Part shown: one piece after another, positions 8,370 to 17,136 of the stretch
How the letters are laid out: each line of letters opens with the position of its first letter
Position numbering within the stretch: position 1 is the first letter of the stretch
Source: a virus
DNA length: 35,998 nt
Strand: one strand, 5' to 3'
Virus record (IMG/VR): IMGVR_UViG_3300011115_000345
Span: 1 to 35,998 of that record
Program-made: the position numbers and the translations under genes
The notes under the pieces: generated by a model
The model's input: the letters and a program-made list of their open reading frames with translations, nothing else
Databases searched by the model: none
Told to the model about the DNA's origin: nothing

Positions 8370-8400
8370 CAAAAATGGGCGGGGATTATGGCTCCCCGCC
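8370..8400 (-). terminator. Intrinsic terminator after the major capsid gene
   Basis: Perfect 8-base inverted repeat GGCGGGGA / TCCCCGCC (8378-8385 and 8393-8400) with a 7-base loop. On the minus strand it is followed by CATTTTTG. It lies 15 bases after the capsid stop codon, and the T-run makes it the best intrinsic terminator in the window. Placed here it would raise capsid message relative to downstream genes. Confidence 0.8.
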
Positions 8401-8414
8401 AGAGCCCGTGGGCA

Positions 8415-9329
8415 TCAGATGCCCGGAGTGCCGTACAGCGCACGTGGGTCAGTGAAGCCCACGTCGTAGCGCTCGGTGGCCTTGTAGCGCATCGAGTCCG
8501 TCTCGAAGTCGCCTTCCATGGTCTTCTCCAGACGACGGCGCATCAAGAGCTTGAGGCCCTCGGGAGCGTCGGTCTGGACCCACCATGCGTTGGCACTGGT
8601 CAGACGACTTAGCACAGTAGCGCCGCCGTCCAGCAAGCCAATAGACTTGATGGGGTTGACGTCGTTATTGGCGTTGCCGGCCCGCAGAACCGACTTCAAC
8701 AGCACTTCCGATTGGAAGACGTTACCCGGAGCCACGACCAGTTGCTTGGGCACCAAACGGATTTTCTTGCCGTTGTTGTCCACAGCTTGGCGTACTTGGA
8801 TAAGCATCTGCTCAAGGGAGGTTTGCGAAAGCACAGCGGCGGTTGCCAACTGGTTGCTGAACGTGCCGTTCACGATGGGGTGAGCGGTGTTGATCAACGA
8901 CACGCCGTCGCCGCCGGGGTACGAGCTATTGAAGGCCACGTTCAACACGTTGGCGGACAGCAGTTCCTTGGTTTCCACCAGAGACTGTGCCAAGTGACGT
9001 GCGTACACCTGACCCAGACGGATGTGGTCGCCATCTTCCACAAGGACCTTGGTCAGGGCAAAAGCCAGACCGTAGACCTTGTAGACGTAGCGCTTCAGGA
9101 ACAGCACACCACCCTGTTGGTACGTCACCGGGGTGCCGTCAGGCAGTTGAGGTGCCGCGCCGAAACCGTACAGGACGGGCTCTTCGTGGTAGTTGCGTGG
9201 GATGCCGTCTTCTTCACGGAAAACCCGTGACCATTCGTCGGCGCGTTGGTCGTAAACTCCATCGAAGCATTCGTTCAAAATTGGTTCGACGATGCTTCGG
9301 AAGTCCGTACTTCTCATTGGTGCAGCCAT
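8415..9329 (-). CDS. Major capsid protein (Mu gpT-like, HK97 fold)
   Basis: 304 residues. Recognised from MAAPMRSTDFRSIVEPILNE, an aromatic YVYKVYGLAFALTKVLVEDG segment, and the run VSLINTAHPIVNGTFSNQLA then LSQTSLEQMLIQVRQ; the NTAHP element is typical of Mu gpT-like major head subunits. The C-terminal FTDPRALYGTPG is also characteristic. Length fits an unprocessed HK97-fold capsid subunit, with no obvious protease or cleaved delta domain; a separate scaffold gene lies 1.2 kb upstream. The ATG has a GGAGAATAAAC ribosome site. A terminator follows directly, which fits high expression. Confidence 0.88.
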   Translation of the reverse strand: MAAPMRSTDFRSIVEPILNECFDGVYDQRADEWSRVFREEDGIPRNYHEEPVLYGFGAAPQLPDGTPVTYQQGGVLFLKRYVYKVYGLAFALTKVLVEDGDHIRLGQVYARHLAQSLVETKELLSANVLNVAFNSSYPGGDGVSLINTAHPIVNGTFSNQLATAAVLSQTSLEQMLIQVRQAVDNNGKKIRLVPKQLVVAPGNVFQSEVLLKSVLRAGNANNDVNPIKSIGLLDGGATVLSRLTSANAWWVQTDAPEGLKLLMRRRLEKTMEGDFETDSMRYKATERYDVGFTDPRALYGTPGI

Positions 9330-9341
9330 TGTTTATTCTCC

Positions 9342-9923
9342 TTATGCAATAGCGTTTACGGTGCCAAAGAACTGCGAGCGTGAATTCACGACGCGAACGA
9401 TGACATAGGAATCACCCCAAGCATTATCTTGGTAGGGAGCAATATCAACGACACGCATGTCGCCGGGGTTACCGTTACCGACGGCAGTCGAGACACCCAA
9501 GGTGGCCTGCGACAGTCCGGTGGTTGTGGAACCGTTAGCGATGTTCGAGAAGTTGTACTCATTACCGATAGAGGTTTGAGCAATGGTGGCGTCGGATTGG
9601 ATTTCGTAGACGATGTTTTGATCGTTGTAGAAATACGCAACACACGAGCCGGTTTGGTACGCGGTGTTTGCGGGCCAGAAGTTGCTGATCTGGCGGCGAC
9701 CGCCGACATCAGTCCATTCGACACCAGCAAAGGCACCAGACCAAATTGCACCGACGGTGGCAATGATGATGGTGCCAACACCAGCGTTGTACTTGACGGG
9801 CTGGCCCTTCAAGATATTCGACGCGTAGGCCGAAGCGATACCGCCAGCAAGCGCCTGTGCGCGATCCAGACCAGAAGGGTGGAACGCAGGACGCAAGCCA
9901 AACGGAGCAGAGGTTGAACTCAT
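9342..9923 (-). CDS. Capsid-adjacent structural protein
   Basis: 193 residues beginning MSSTSAPFGLRPAFHPSGLD, then ALAGGIASAYASNILKGQPVKY. This N-terminus, followed by a Gly/Thr/Ala-rich beta region and VVDIAPYQDNAWGDSYVIVRV, is familiar from genes placed directly before phage capsid genes, where they are usually annotated hypothetical or decoration-like. It ends 12 bases before the capsid start and so is cotranscribed with it. I infer a capsid-associated role, either decoration or internal; no catalytic motif is visible. Confidence 0.75.
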   Translation of the reverse strand: MSSTSAPFGLRPAFHPSGLDRAQALAGGIASAYASNILKGQPVKYNAGVGTIIIATVGAIWSGAFAGVEWTDVGGRRQISNFWPANTAYQTGSCVAYFYNDQNIVYEIQSDATIAQTSIGNEYNFSNIANGSTTTGLSQATLGVSTAVGNGNPGDMRVVDIAPYQDNAWGDSYVIVRVVNSRSQFFGTVNAIA

Positions 9924-9936
9924 AGAGACTCCTTAG

Positions 9937-10485
9937 TTAGCCGGAAAACACCGGCATGCGATTGGGTTGCTTGTCAAAATTGCCCATTCCGTCGCCCTCA
10001 ATGCCCACCAGCGACTTGCCGTTGCTGTCCCTTGCGCCTTGGAGTTGCTCCACTTGGACGCGGATTTTTTCCGCTTCCTCCCGGGGTTTCTCGTCGTGCA
10101 TGTACGCCATGATCTCTTGGTAGACATCCATGGGTAGTTTGAACAGCAACATCTCGTTGCAGGAGATATATCCAACGTGCTCACCGGTCTTCACACGCAA
10201 GTCTTCATACCCGGGTAACTCTTCAGTTTTCACTGGAACGTACCCTTGGCGAATCTTTTTGTCGATGGAGTCGTAAGTGTTGGTTGTTGAGAGCCAGCAA
10301 AGATGCCACCCACTCAGGCTGGGTAGTTTAGGCAACGCTGCTTGCGTCCACTCCTCGGTCCACATCTTGCGACGTTCTTGCGTAGAAGCGAACTTATCCT
10401 CGGGTGCCGCACGGCTTGCGTCCTCGCTTGCGCGATCATTGCGTCCGCCGGCATTGAGAGATTTTTTAAGGCGTGATTCAGTCAT
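9937..10485 (-). CDS. Conserved phage protein of unknown function
   Basis: 182 residues, hydrophilic, with a charged N-terminus (MTESRLKKSLNAGGRNDRAS). A more ordered middle follows: LSGWHLCWLSTTNTYDSIDK, RQGYVPVKTEELPGYEDLRV and HVGYISCNEMLLFKLPMDVY. The C-terminus is helical. It abuts the scaffold gene with no gap (10485/10486). I do not recognise a named family. Its position between scaffold and capsid suggests head assembly, possibly a small accessory scaffold. Confidence 0.7.
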   Translation of the reverse strand: MTESRLKKSLNAGGRNDRASEDASRAAPEDKFASTQERRKMWTEEWTQAALPKLPSLSGWHLCWLSTTNTYDSIDKKIRQGYVPVKTEELPGYEDLRVKTGEHVGYISCNEMLLFKLPMDVYQEIMAYMHDEKPREEAEKIRVQVEQLQGARDSNGKSLVGIEGDGMGNFDKQPNRMPVFSG

Positions 10486-11421
10486 TTAGTTACTCCGGTT
10501 ACGTGATTCGGCTGCATATCGTTTGATCATCTTGGCTCGTTTTTCGGGGTTGTCCCACATCCCTGCGTCTTTCATCGCTCGCACTTGTTCAGCGGAGAGA
10601 GTAAAAGTCCGGTTTGTGCCCCCGTATGCGGCAGATGCCTCGCGTCCTGAGCTTCCCACGGTGTTCCTAGGTGTTCGTTGACTGGATTCACGCTTGTCCG
10701 CGCCATTATAGCGATGCGGCAAATACTTTTGCAACCTATTGTCCAATTCGTCCCAATAATCAGGATCGGACGGGTTCCAGCCCTCTTTTGTGAGCACCTC
10801 ATCGACCTGTTTGGCGATTTTGCTGTCGGTATCCGATAAATCGGGCTTATACCAACCGTTTCGATCAATCCACGTCGACGCGTTGCGTTGGACACCGGGG
10901 TCAATTGCGGGCGCGGACGGCCTAGCGGGCTGTTCGGCTTGCTTTCGCAGCCTTGCAAGCTGGTCAAGCTGCTGCCGGGACTCGTAGAGCGCTTCTTGGG
11001 CCTTGACAGCCGACTCTCCGTCACCAGCGCTGGTGGCCTCAGCCAGTTTCATGCGGTGGTACTCAAGCCGGACCTGCTGGTCCTCGATCGTCTTGTCCAG
11101 ACGGGCTAAATCTGCGCCTTGGGTGCGCTGTTCTACCCGGGAAAGACGGGTGCGGAGGTCCTCGTTCTCCCGCTGGATGGCCTGCAGCCGGACATCCTTC
11201 TCCTCGTTGGTCTTGCGGATCAGGTCTTTCTTGGACCGGCGGCGTGCGCGGCGTGCGGCACGCACTGCCTCGCTGTCATCGGGGTGATCGACGTCTCCGC
11301 TGTCATCCGAGGGTGTGTTTTCCCCCTCATTTTTGGGCAAAATACCCTCAGGAAGCTCCACCGTGGCGGTGCCGTCCTGTCCTTCTTCGACGTGCAAGTC
11401 GTCTTCTCTGTCGTTTGCCAT
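10486..11421 (-). CDS. Scaffolding protein (putative)
   Basis: 311 residues. The N-terminus is very acidic and disordered (MANDREDDLHVEEGQDGTAT). A basic segment follows (AARRARRRSKKDLIRK), then a long heptad-like coiled coil of about residues 70-165 (VRLQAIQRENEDLRTRLSRV; LDQLARLRKQAEQ). The C-terminus is mixed, with RTFTLSAEQVRAMKDAGMWD. This acidic, coiled-coil, C-terminally basic layout and the place between portal and capsid are those of phage scaffolding proteins, which guide procapsid assembly and are then lost. The assignment rests on layout and position, not on a sequence signature. Confidence 0.72.
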   Translation of the reverse strand: MANDREDDLHVEEGQDGTATVELPEGILPKNEGENTPSDDSGDVDHPDDSEAVRAARRARRRSKKDLIRKTNEEKDVRLQAIQRENEDLRTRLSRVEQRTQGADLARLDKTIEDQQVRLEYHRMKLAEATSAGDGESAVKAQEALYESRQQLDQLARLRKQAEQPARPSAPAIDPGVQRNASTWIDRNGWYKPDLSDTDSKIAKQVDEVLTKEGWNPSDPDYWDELDNRLQKYLPHRYNGADKRESSQRTPRNTVGSSGREASAAYGGTNRTFTLSAEQVRAMKDAGMWDNPEKRAKMIKRYAAESRNRSN

Positions 11422-11430
11422 GGTGTCTCC

Positions 11431-11886
11431 TTAAACGTAGGCTTTGAACGAGAGCGGATCGTCGGTGACCCGGGCAATCAGTTCATGGTCGTTGATCGTC
11501 ATAAACAAAACGGGATTCAGGTCGCCGTTTTCTTCGGTGGAAACAAAGCGCTCCCAGCGATCGCCGCCCCAGCGCGGAACGCGGACGTAGTCGCCTACCT
11601 GCGCCCAGCTACCCTCCGGCCACGATGCCATGGTGTCACGATTTGTGAAAGCCAATGGCCCGATAGCCACGACCTTCCCGATCATGTTGTTCCATTTCTC
11701 GTTTTCTTTGGTTTCTTCCACCAGAATGATCTTCCCCGCGCTCTTCTTGATGCGGCGAAGCTGGACGATGACGCGTCCCCCAAACGGGGATTGACCGGCC
11801 TGTATCTCTGGAAATGCCCACGCCAACTCAGTTGGATCGGACGTCTGTTGCGTGCCCACAATAGTAGGCACCTTCTGCTCACTCAT
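11431..11886 (-). CDS. GroES-like (Cpn10-fold) protein
   Basis: 151 residues from the ATG at 11884-11886, which has a strong AGGAG site; the longer frame upstream lacks one. The core FGGRVIVQLRRIKKSAGKII, then MIGKVVAIGPLAFTNRDT, then VGDYVRVPRWGGDRWERF follows the GroES order. That order is a beta strand with an R-V-x-V start, a mobile loop where GroES has GGI, the GxVxxxGxG-like turn and the VGDxV motif. The loop reads KKSAGKIILVEETKENEKW, so a mobile-loop equivalent is present. Phage GroES substitutes such as T4 gp31 help fold capsid subunits with host GroEL; the position before scaffold and capsid fits that role. Not certain to bind GroEL. Confidence 0.72.
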   Translation of the reverse strand: MSEQKVPTIVGTQQTSDPTELAWAFPEIQAGQSPFGGRVIVQLRRIKKSAGKIILVEETKENEKWNNMIGKVVAIGPLAFTNRDTMASWPEGSWAQVGDYVRVPRWGGDRWERFVSTEENGDLNPVLFMTINDHELIARVTDDPLSFKAYV

Positions 11887-11962
11887 ACTCACTCCTATCG
11901 ACATAAACCATATTTCAGGTTCGAGATGCGCATATTTCAGCGCGGCTTGGGGCCTTGCGGCC

Positions 11963-12133
11963 TTATTCGTTTTCGGCGAGTTTTGCGTTGAGGGTATCAA
12001 GGACCCATTGCAGGCCCTGATACTCCCCAACGACGCGGGAATATATGTGGTGGTCGCCCACCGGGTTATTCACCAACGACATGCGGATTTCCGCTTGCCG
12101 CACTTGGATTTGGTGAATGAGTTCTGAGATCAC
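11963..12133 (-). CDS. Small helical phage protein (56 aa)
   Basis: 56 residues from a GTG start that overlaps the upstream stop by 4 bases (GTGA). It begins ISELIHQIQVRQAEIRMSLV and continues YSRVVGEYQGLQWVLDTLNA. I recognise this as the kind of two-helix protein often encoded just after phage portal genes, of unknown function. No ribosome site is obvious before the GTG, so it probably depends on translational coupling. Confidence 0.7.
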   Translation of the reverse strand: MISELIHQIQVRQAEIRMSLVNNPVGDHHIYSRVVGEYQGLQWVLDTLNAKLAENE

Positions 12134-12294
12134 TTTTTCTTTTTAGTCAAGTGGCTTAGGCCACCAGCAGGCTTGCCGGGAGTCTTGTTGCCGCCCTTTG
12201 GCTGCATAGCGGTGCCATCGAGCTTTTCGCCCATGGCAATACGCTTGTGCTGCGGCACGTTGATCGTTCTTTGTTCGTATTCACTGGTTGACAT
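12130..12294 (-). CDS. Small basic protein (54 aa)
   Basis: 54 residues beginning MSTSEYEQRTINVPQHKRIA and ending in four lysines. It contains a PKGGNKTPG segment similar to the Gly-Gly motif of other virion proteins here. The start ATG (12292-12294) has an AAGGAG site and lies inside the last codons of the portal gene; its stop overlaps the next start. Function unknown. The basic tail could bind DNA or an acidic partner. Confidence 0.7.
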   Translation of the reverse strand: MSTSEYEQRTINVPQHKRIAMGEKLDGTAMQPKGGNKTPGKPAGGLSHLTKKKK

Positions 12295-14770
12295 TTTGAA
12301 CTCCTTGCTGTGGTTGGTTAATAGTTTCGTGCATCAACTTGGCGTTCTCGATTTGAATTCGCGCCTGATTGTTGATATTTGCAATTTGCAATTGTAGTTG
12401 TCCAGACTGCTGCGCATCCTGCGCCTTGGCCTGCATGTCGGCTTGGCCGCGCTGCTGGCTGTCCTGCAGCTTGGCCTGCGCGATCTGGCCGTCCTGCTTG
12501 TCCTTGGCGGCCTTGCGCTGCGTCTCGGCCATGGCCGTGTCCTTGACGACCTGCGCATCGGGCGGCAGCGGCGGTGGGGTCTTGTTCTGCTGCAGGGCCT
12601 GCTGGAGTTGCTGTAGCTGCGGCAGAATCTGCGAGAACACCTGCTGGCTGTCCATGGCTACGTGCTGCCCGACGGTGGCGTAGAGCTTGTCGATGACCGC
12701 CGTGAGCTTGGGGTTCTCGTAGTCGTCTATGGGCTGGCCCCCGCGCAGGTTGGTGACATAGCCGTTCATGCGGTTCAGGTACCACAGCGTCATGTGCTGC
12801 TTGATGTGCTCCACCGCGTTGGGCAGGAACGCCGGGGCGATGAACGGGTTGGCACCAAAGGATGGGTCCATGCCGAACATCAGGTGGCCTTGGATGTGCG
12901 CAATGTGGTCCTGCTGGATGTAGGCGTAGGCCGGGTGGCCCATGGACATGGCCGCGTTCTCGTCGGCCAACGTGCGCTGCTCGGGCTCGGGGACGTTCTT
13001 GAGCAACTCGCTGACGTTGGGAATCTTGAGTTGCTTGAGGAACCGCTCCTCGACCGCCTTGGCGTCGTACAGGTCGGCCTTGGCGTCCGCCCGGGACAGC
13101 ACGGCCTGCATCTGCGCCATGCGCTGGGTTTCGCTAAAGATGTGCGGGTCGCTGACGGGGATGACGTCGGTGTTCTTCTCGAAGTCTTCCCGCTCGATCG
13201 CCAAGTCGGCGACCATGTCGCCCTTGCGCATCTCCTTGAAGTGCCACCGGTTGAGCCGGCACAGCACCTTGATCAGCCGCGCCTGCGACTGGTGCAGCCG
13301 TGCGTGGATCGCCGAGTACACGGCGGCCCCCTGCTCGATCAGGGCTTGTGTGGTGCCCACGGGGCTGTTGGAGGTCACGTCAGCGATCTTCTCCTCGCTG
13401 GTGGTCACCACCCCCTTGGCGGCGCTGTCCAGCCAGCCCAGAAGCTCAAACAGCACCGGGCTCGGTTGGTTGAACGGCATGGGCATGGCGATCTTGCGGA
13501 TGTCGTCCACGCCGGGTGCGCCCTCGATCTCGGCCACCTGCGTGACCTCGATCTGCTGGGACTGGCCGCTGATCTTGGCTCCCTTGAGCTTGAGCATGGT
13601 CGCGGCGTTGTTGATGTGCGCGGAATCCAGCAGCGCACGCAGGGCGCCCGTCAGGGCCGCGCTCAGGCCGCCGATGAGGTGTGGCAGGCCGATAGCAAAC
13701 ACGCCCCGCCACGGGATGAACTTGAATTCGATGATCCAATCGAGCTTGGTCATCGTCTCGTCGCCCTCCTCCCAGTTGCGGTACAGCCCGATGACCTCGT
13801 TGGACTGCTCGTCCACCATCATGATGTACGGGGCCATCTCGCCCTTGGAGTGCGTGTCCTTCTCTAGCTCCAGCCACGTGTAGATGTGGAACACCTTGCG
13901 CAGCCCGTCCTCGTTGTCTTGGAACTTGCGCCCCTCGATCTTGTCGTTGGCCTTCTGGGCGCGGGTCTGCTCGGGCTCTTGGCCGGAGGTGACGTGGGTG
14001 CCGTCCTTGTACATCCCGCTGGCGATGCGCCGGTCGTACTCCCACTCGGTGATCTCGTGGACCTCGGCGGCACGCTGGGCGGTGTAAAAGTTGCTGGCCG
14101 CAAACGGCAGGATCATTCGGTCGATGGGCAGGAACTCCAAGCATGGGCGTTTCTTCTGCTCGTCGTACCAGAGCTTCAGGTACTGGGAGCCGCCGAGCGG
14201 CAGTTGGGTGAGCATCTGCTCCTGCTCGTCGCGGAACTCCTCAATCTGCTCGGTGATCTGCCAGTTCAGGAAATCGCGCTTGCGCTCGGCACGCTCCTGC
14301 TTGAGGTCGTCCACCTTGCCAAGTATCTTGGTGCGCACCGGGCCGTCCGGGGGGAATAGCTCCTTGATCGCCCGGGACGCAAAGTCCACGCAGCCCTCGG
14401 CCATGACCGGGTGTACCGCACGACTGGCACCAAGGAAGTTGGCCCCACCGGGGGCATCCTTGCCCAGACCCGTGCGCCGGATGCCCTCCTCGTACTGCTT
14501 GTCGCGCTCCTCGCGGGCGTTCTTGTCCTTCTCCAAAAGGCCGGTGTAGCGCAGGCCCATGGTGTTCAGGTCGAAGGTGTCAAGCTCCTCGGCCATGTTG
14601 GAGTAGAAATCCGGGGACTCCTCCGGGCCGCTGGTTTCCATGTTCACCACGGCAGAGCCGTCGGGCATCTCCATGACGTCGGAGATATCCTCGGAGAGGT
14701 CCACGTCAGCCGAGCCGTCTTCGTTCAACTCGGGATCGTTGTCGTCTTGGTCGTCGTAGGTGTCTGCCAT
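12281..14770 (-). CDS. Portal protein (P22-like, with C-terminal helical barrel)
   Basis: 829 residues. The N-terminus is acidic and disordered (MADTYDDQDDNDPELNEDGS). The body contains SRAVHPVMAEGCVDFASRAI, LPLGGSQYLKLWYDEQKKRP, LPIDRMILPFAASNFYTAQR, a long stem helix region (IGGLSAALTGALRALLDSAH) and TSNSPVGTTQALIEQGAAVY. These are features of the large portal family used by P22-like and related short-tailed phages. The last about 130 residues are Gln/Ala-rich and wholly helical (QILPQLQQLQQALQQNK; DSQQRGQADMQAKAQDAQQ), matching the long C-terminal barrel of P22 portals. P22 portal is 725 residues. The start overlaps the preceding stop (TAATG). It forms the dodecameric DNA channel. Confidence 0.88.
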   Translation of the reverse strand: MADTYDDQDDNDPELNEDGSADVDLSEDISDVMEMPDGSAVVNMETSGPEESPDFYSNMAEELDTFDLNTMGLRYTGLLEKDKNAREERDKQYEEGIRRTGLGKDAPGGANFLGASRAVHPVMAEGCVDFASRAIKELFPPDGPVRTKILGKVDDLKQERAERKRDFLNWQITEQIEEFRDEQEQMLTQLPLGGSQYLKLWYDEQKKRPCLEFLPIDRMILPFAASNFYTAQRAAEVHEITEWEYDRRIASGMYKDGTHVTSGQEPEQTRAQKANDKIEGRKFQDNEDGLRKVFHIYTWLELEKDTHSKGEMAPYIMMVDEQSNEVIGLYRNWEEGDETMTKLDWIIEFKFIPWRGVFAIGLPHLIGGLSAALTGALRALLDSAHINNAATMLKLKGAKISGQSQQIEVTQVAEIEGAPGVDDIRKIAMPMPFNQPSPVLFELLGWLDSAAKGVVTTSEEKIADVTSNSPVGTTQALIEQGAAVYSAIHARLHQSQARLIKVLCRLNRWHFKEMRKGDMVADLAIEREDFEKNTDVIPVSDPHIFSETQRMAQMQAVLSRADAKADLYDAKAVEERFLKQLKIPNVSELLKNVPEPEQRTLADENAAMSMGHPAYAYIQQDHIAHIQGHLMFGMDPSFGANPFIAPAFLPNAVEHIKQHMTLWYLNRMNGYVTNLRGGQPIDDYENPKLTAVIDKLYATVGQHVAMDSQQVFSQILPQLQQLQQALQQNKTPPPLPPDAQVVKDTAMAETQRKAAKDKQDGQIAQAKLQDSQQRGQADMQAKAQDAQQSGQLQLQIANINNQARIQIENAKLMHETINQPQQGVQNVNQ

Positions 14771-17136
14771 TATTTTGCTTTCCTGTTAAGCAGTTCGTAC
14801 TGCATCACATCCATGTTGGGTGATAGTGTAACTTTGCCTTTGATTGTTCCACGTGAAACATTGCCGCCCTTGGCATACGTTTCACGCTTGCCGTAGGTAG
14901 GCTTGTGCGCCAACACCAGCGGGCCAATCTGCACCACGTGCGCCGAACTGGTAACGGGCTTCAAAGTCTTGCGATCATAAAAGAACCCGTGCCGGCGGGG
15001 GTCCATGCCCACCTGCACGTAGTCAGGGTGGTCCAGATGCGCCTTCATGTGCTCCACGGCCTCGTCCTCGGTCATGTGGTGCAACTCCCCTTTGATGCGG
15101 GCAAAGGGTGACTTGTTCTGTTCCCCGGTAGCCACGCGCACCGCTTTTTCCGGGCTGGCGTCAAACGTGGCGTTCTTGACAGACGACACCGAATGGTACG
15201 CAGTCGGGTACTTATCCTTGCCTGAGCCTTCTTCGTCGTGAACCGAATTAACCCAGACGCCGTGGTGCTCATATGCTGGTATGTCCAATCGCAGGCCGAC
15301 CTTGCGCCCTGCAGGCCACTGCTCGTGCCCACGCCATTGGGGCTTCTTGTTTTCCATCAGCGCCCGATCGGCGTCTTCATCCGATGCGGGCTTGGGCACA
15401 AAGGTGTATGGCTTGACCGGCTTGTGCTGCCGCACCACTTTGTCGTAGTCTTTGCGTGTGATGTTGCCCGCTTGCAACGCCTTGGCGGCTTCCTCCATCT
15501 CGGGCACCTTGCGCTGAATGGCGTCGTCTTTTACCGTAGGCCGGACCTCAACCTTGCCGCCGTCCTTGTACAACGGGATGCCGTTCTTCAGCACATCCTC
15601 GCGCATCTGGGGTGTGATGTTGAAGGTGTGGACGGGTGCCATTTCTGGCGGTTGTTTCGCGGAATACTCCGCCATCATGCGTTCTTTTTCTTTGTAAGGA
15701 ATCTGACCCCATTGCGTTTCAGGGATACCGCTTGCCCGTAGCATCGCGGTCTGGCTGTGGCCCAACGGGTTGTCAACGTTGATCTGGCCCGGTTGCACTT
15801 GCACGCCGTGCTTTTTGCCGAACTTGTTCAGGAACGCCGGCACCATCTTGTCATAGAAACCCTTCATGCCCTCGCCGCCAACCTCAAGGTTTTGACCACT
15901 TAATTCCCGATAACCGGTTTCATCGGGCTTTTGCGCTAACAACTTTTGAGCCCCTTCTTTGCCAATGTACTCAGGTAACTCGGCGTGTGGTATGTTGCGT
16001 TTTTCTACTATTTGACGACCCGTTGGATCAAAGGCAAACAAAATGCCACTGTCAGGGTCATCAAGGTGCGTCATGTGCGTAATGCGGCCAACGTGCTTAC
16101 TCAGCCCATACCGCTTGGCCTGCTCCGCGCCGGGGGTGATGGCAATCTGGTCGTAGCCGTTCATAGCGGCGTGGTGGATCATCTTCTTGAGAGCCAGTTC
16201 GTGCCAGTCTTTCTTGAACGGGGCATCCGGCACGCCCTTTGACGCCAGTTGCTGGGTCTTGCGTAGCTCCTCATCCGCCCGCATGACCTGCGGCATCAGG
16301 TCCATGATGCTGCGGTTGTAGCCCTGCAGCGTCCGGTCGTGCATGGCCTGCTCCTCCGGGTTGACCGCAGCAGCTTTGCGCTGCTCCACAGCCTTTGAGT
16401 TTGCCTTGGCTTGTTGTAGCTGGTGCTTGAGAGTGCTGTGCTTGTTCTTTGCGGCATCGAGCGTCTTGTCCATGTCCACGCCCTTGGGGTGGTAGCCCTT
16501 CTCCCGGCCCTGCTGGTGCCAGTCCGACTGGATTTCCTCAAGGTGCAAGACTTTTTTGCTTGGACCTTGGTTTGGCACCACGTCTAGCATGGGGCGCAAA
16601 TGTTCTGGGTAGCCTTGTATTGCAGCTTGTGCTTCTTCTACTGTTGGGTAGTGCTGACCCTTGAATCCTGATTTACTGTTGCGCAGGGTGTAGCCCATCT
16701 CACCCGGAATAATCCGGTCCTTGGCGCGGATACTAGCCAGCACGTTGGGCGCCCCACCAAAGTGCGGTTCGACGCCGGGGAAGGTGCCCTTGGGGTGCTG
16801 GAGCAGTATCTCCCGGTAGTTGGTGCCGCCCGGTAGGGTGTAGTCCTCGTGGTGCGGCTCTACGTCTGGTACTACGTTTAAGCCACGGTTTTTTAGGATG
16901 CTTTCGGCAAACGTACTTTCCTCCGGCATGACCGCCGGCTTGGCCTTGAGCTTCTCCATGAACGCCGCCCGCTCCATCTTGGGCAGCGCTATGAGCGCCC
17001 GCAGGTTGCGGTCCTCAGCCTCCTGTGGCTTGTACCCGGGCTTCTTGGATAGCTCGGCCATGTACTCCGCCCCGGTGCCACGCGGACGCGTGGACTGCTC
17101 CATGAGCCGGTCGATGGGGGAGTAGAAGCCCTTCAT
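14770..17136 (-). CDS. Large polyvalent-like protein of unknown function
   Basis: 788 residues. The ATG at 17134-17136 overlaps the previous stop as ATGA, so it is preferred to a start 96 bases upstream. The middle carries a recurrent phage pattern: TNYREILLQHP, HLEEIQSDWHQQGREKGY, then APFKKDWHELALKKMIHHAA and GYDQIAITPGAEQAKRYGLS. I recognise this block from large polyvalent proteins of phages and conjugative elements; its activity is unknown to me. A coiled coil lies near residues 220-290. Two GG motifs occur late (LYKDGGKVEV, YAKGGNVS). Placement between terminase and portal suggests it is packaged and ejected or has a role in head assembly. Confidence 0.72.
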   Translation of the reverse strand: MKGFYSPIDRLMEQSTRPRGTGAEYMAELSKKPGYKPQEAEDRNLRALIALPKMERAAFMEKLKAKPAVMPEESTFAESILKNRGLNVVPDVEPHHEDYTLPGGTNYREILLQHPKGTFPGVEPHFGGAPNVLASIRAKDRIIPGEMGYTLRNSKSGFKGQHYPTVEEAQAAIQGYPEHLRPMLDVVPNQGPSKKVLHLEEIQSDWHQQGREKGYHPKGVDMDKTLDAAKNKHSTLKHQLQQAKANSKAVEQRKAAAVNPEEQAMHDRTLQGYNRSIMDLMPQVMRADEELRKTQQLASKGVPDAPFKKDWHELALKKMIHHAAMNGYDQIAITPGAEQAKRYGLSKHVGRITHMTHLDDPDSGILFAFDPTGRQIVEKRNIPHAELPEYIGKEGAQKLLAQKPDETGYRELSGQNLEVGGEGMKGFYDKMVPAFLNKFGKKHGVQVQPGQINVDNPLGHSQTAMLRASGIPETQWGQIPYKEKERMMAEYSAKQPPEMAPVHTFNITPQMREDVLKNGIPLYKDGGKVEVRPTVKDDAIQRKVPEMEEAAKALQAGNITRKDYDKVVRQHKPVKPYTFVPKPASDEDADRALMENKKPQWRGHEQWPAGRKVGLRLDIPAYEHHGVWVNSVHDEEGSGKDKYPTAYHSVSSVKNATFDASPEKAVRVATGEQNKSPFARIKGELHHMTEDEAVEHMKAHLDHPDYVQVGMDPRRHGFFYDRKTLKPVTSSAHVVQIGPLVLAHKPTYGKRETYAKGGNVSRGTIKGKVTLSPNMDVMQYELLNRKAK

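Noticed and set aside
12662-13867. 401-codon open frame on the plus strand opposite the portal gene
   Set aside because: Antisense to a well-supported portal gene. The protein is a Val/Leu/Asp/His-rich shadow with no ribosome site or motif.
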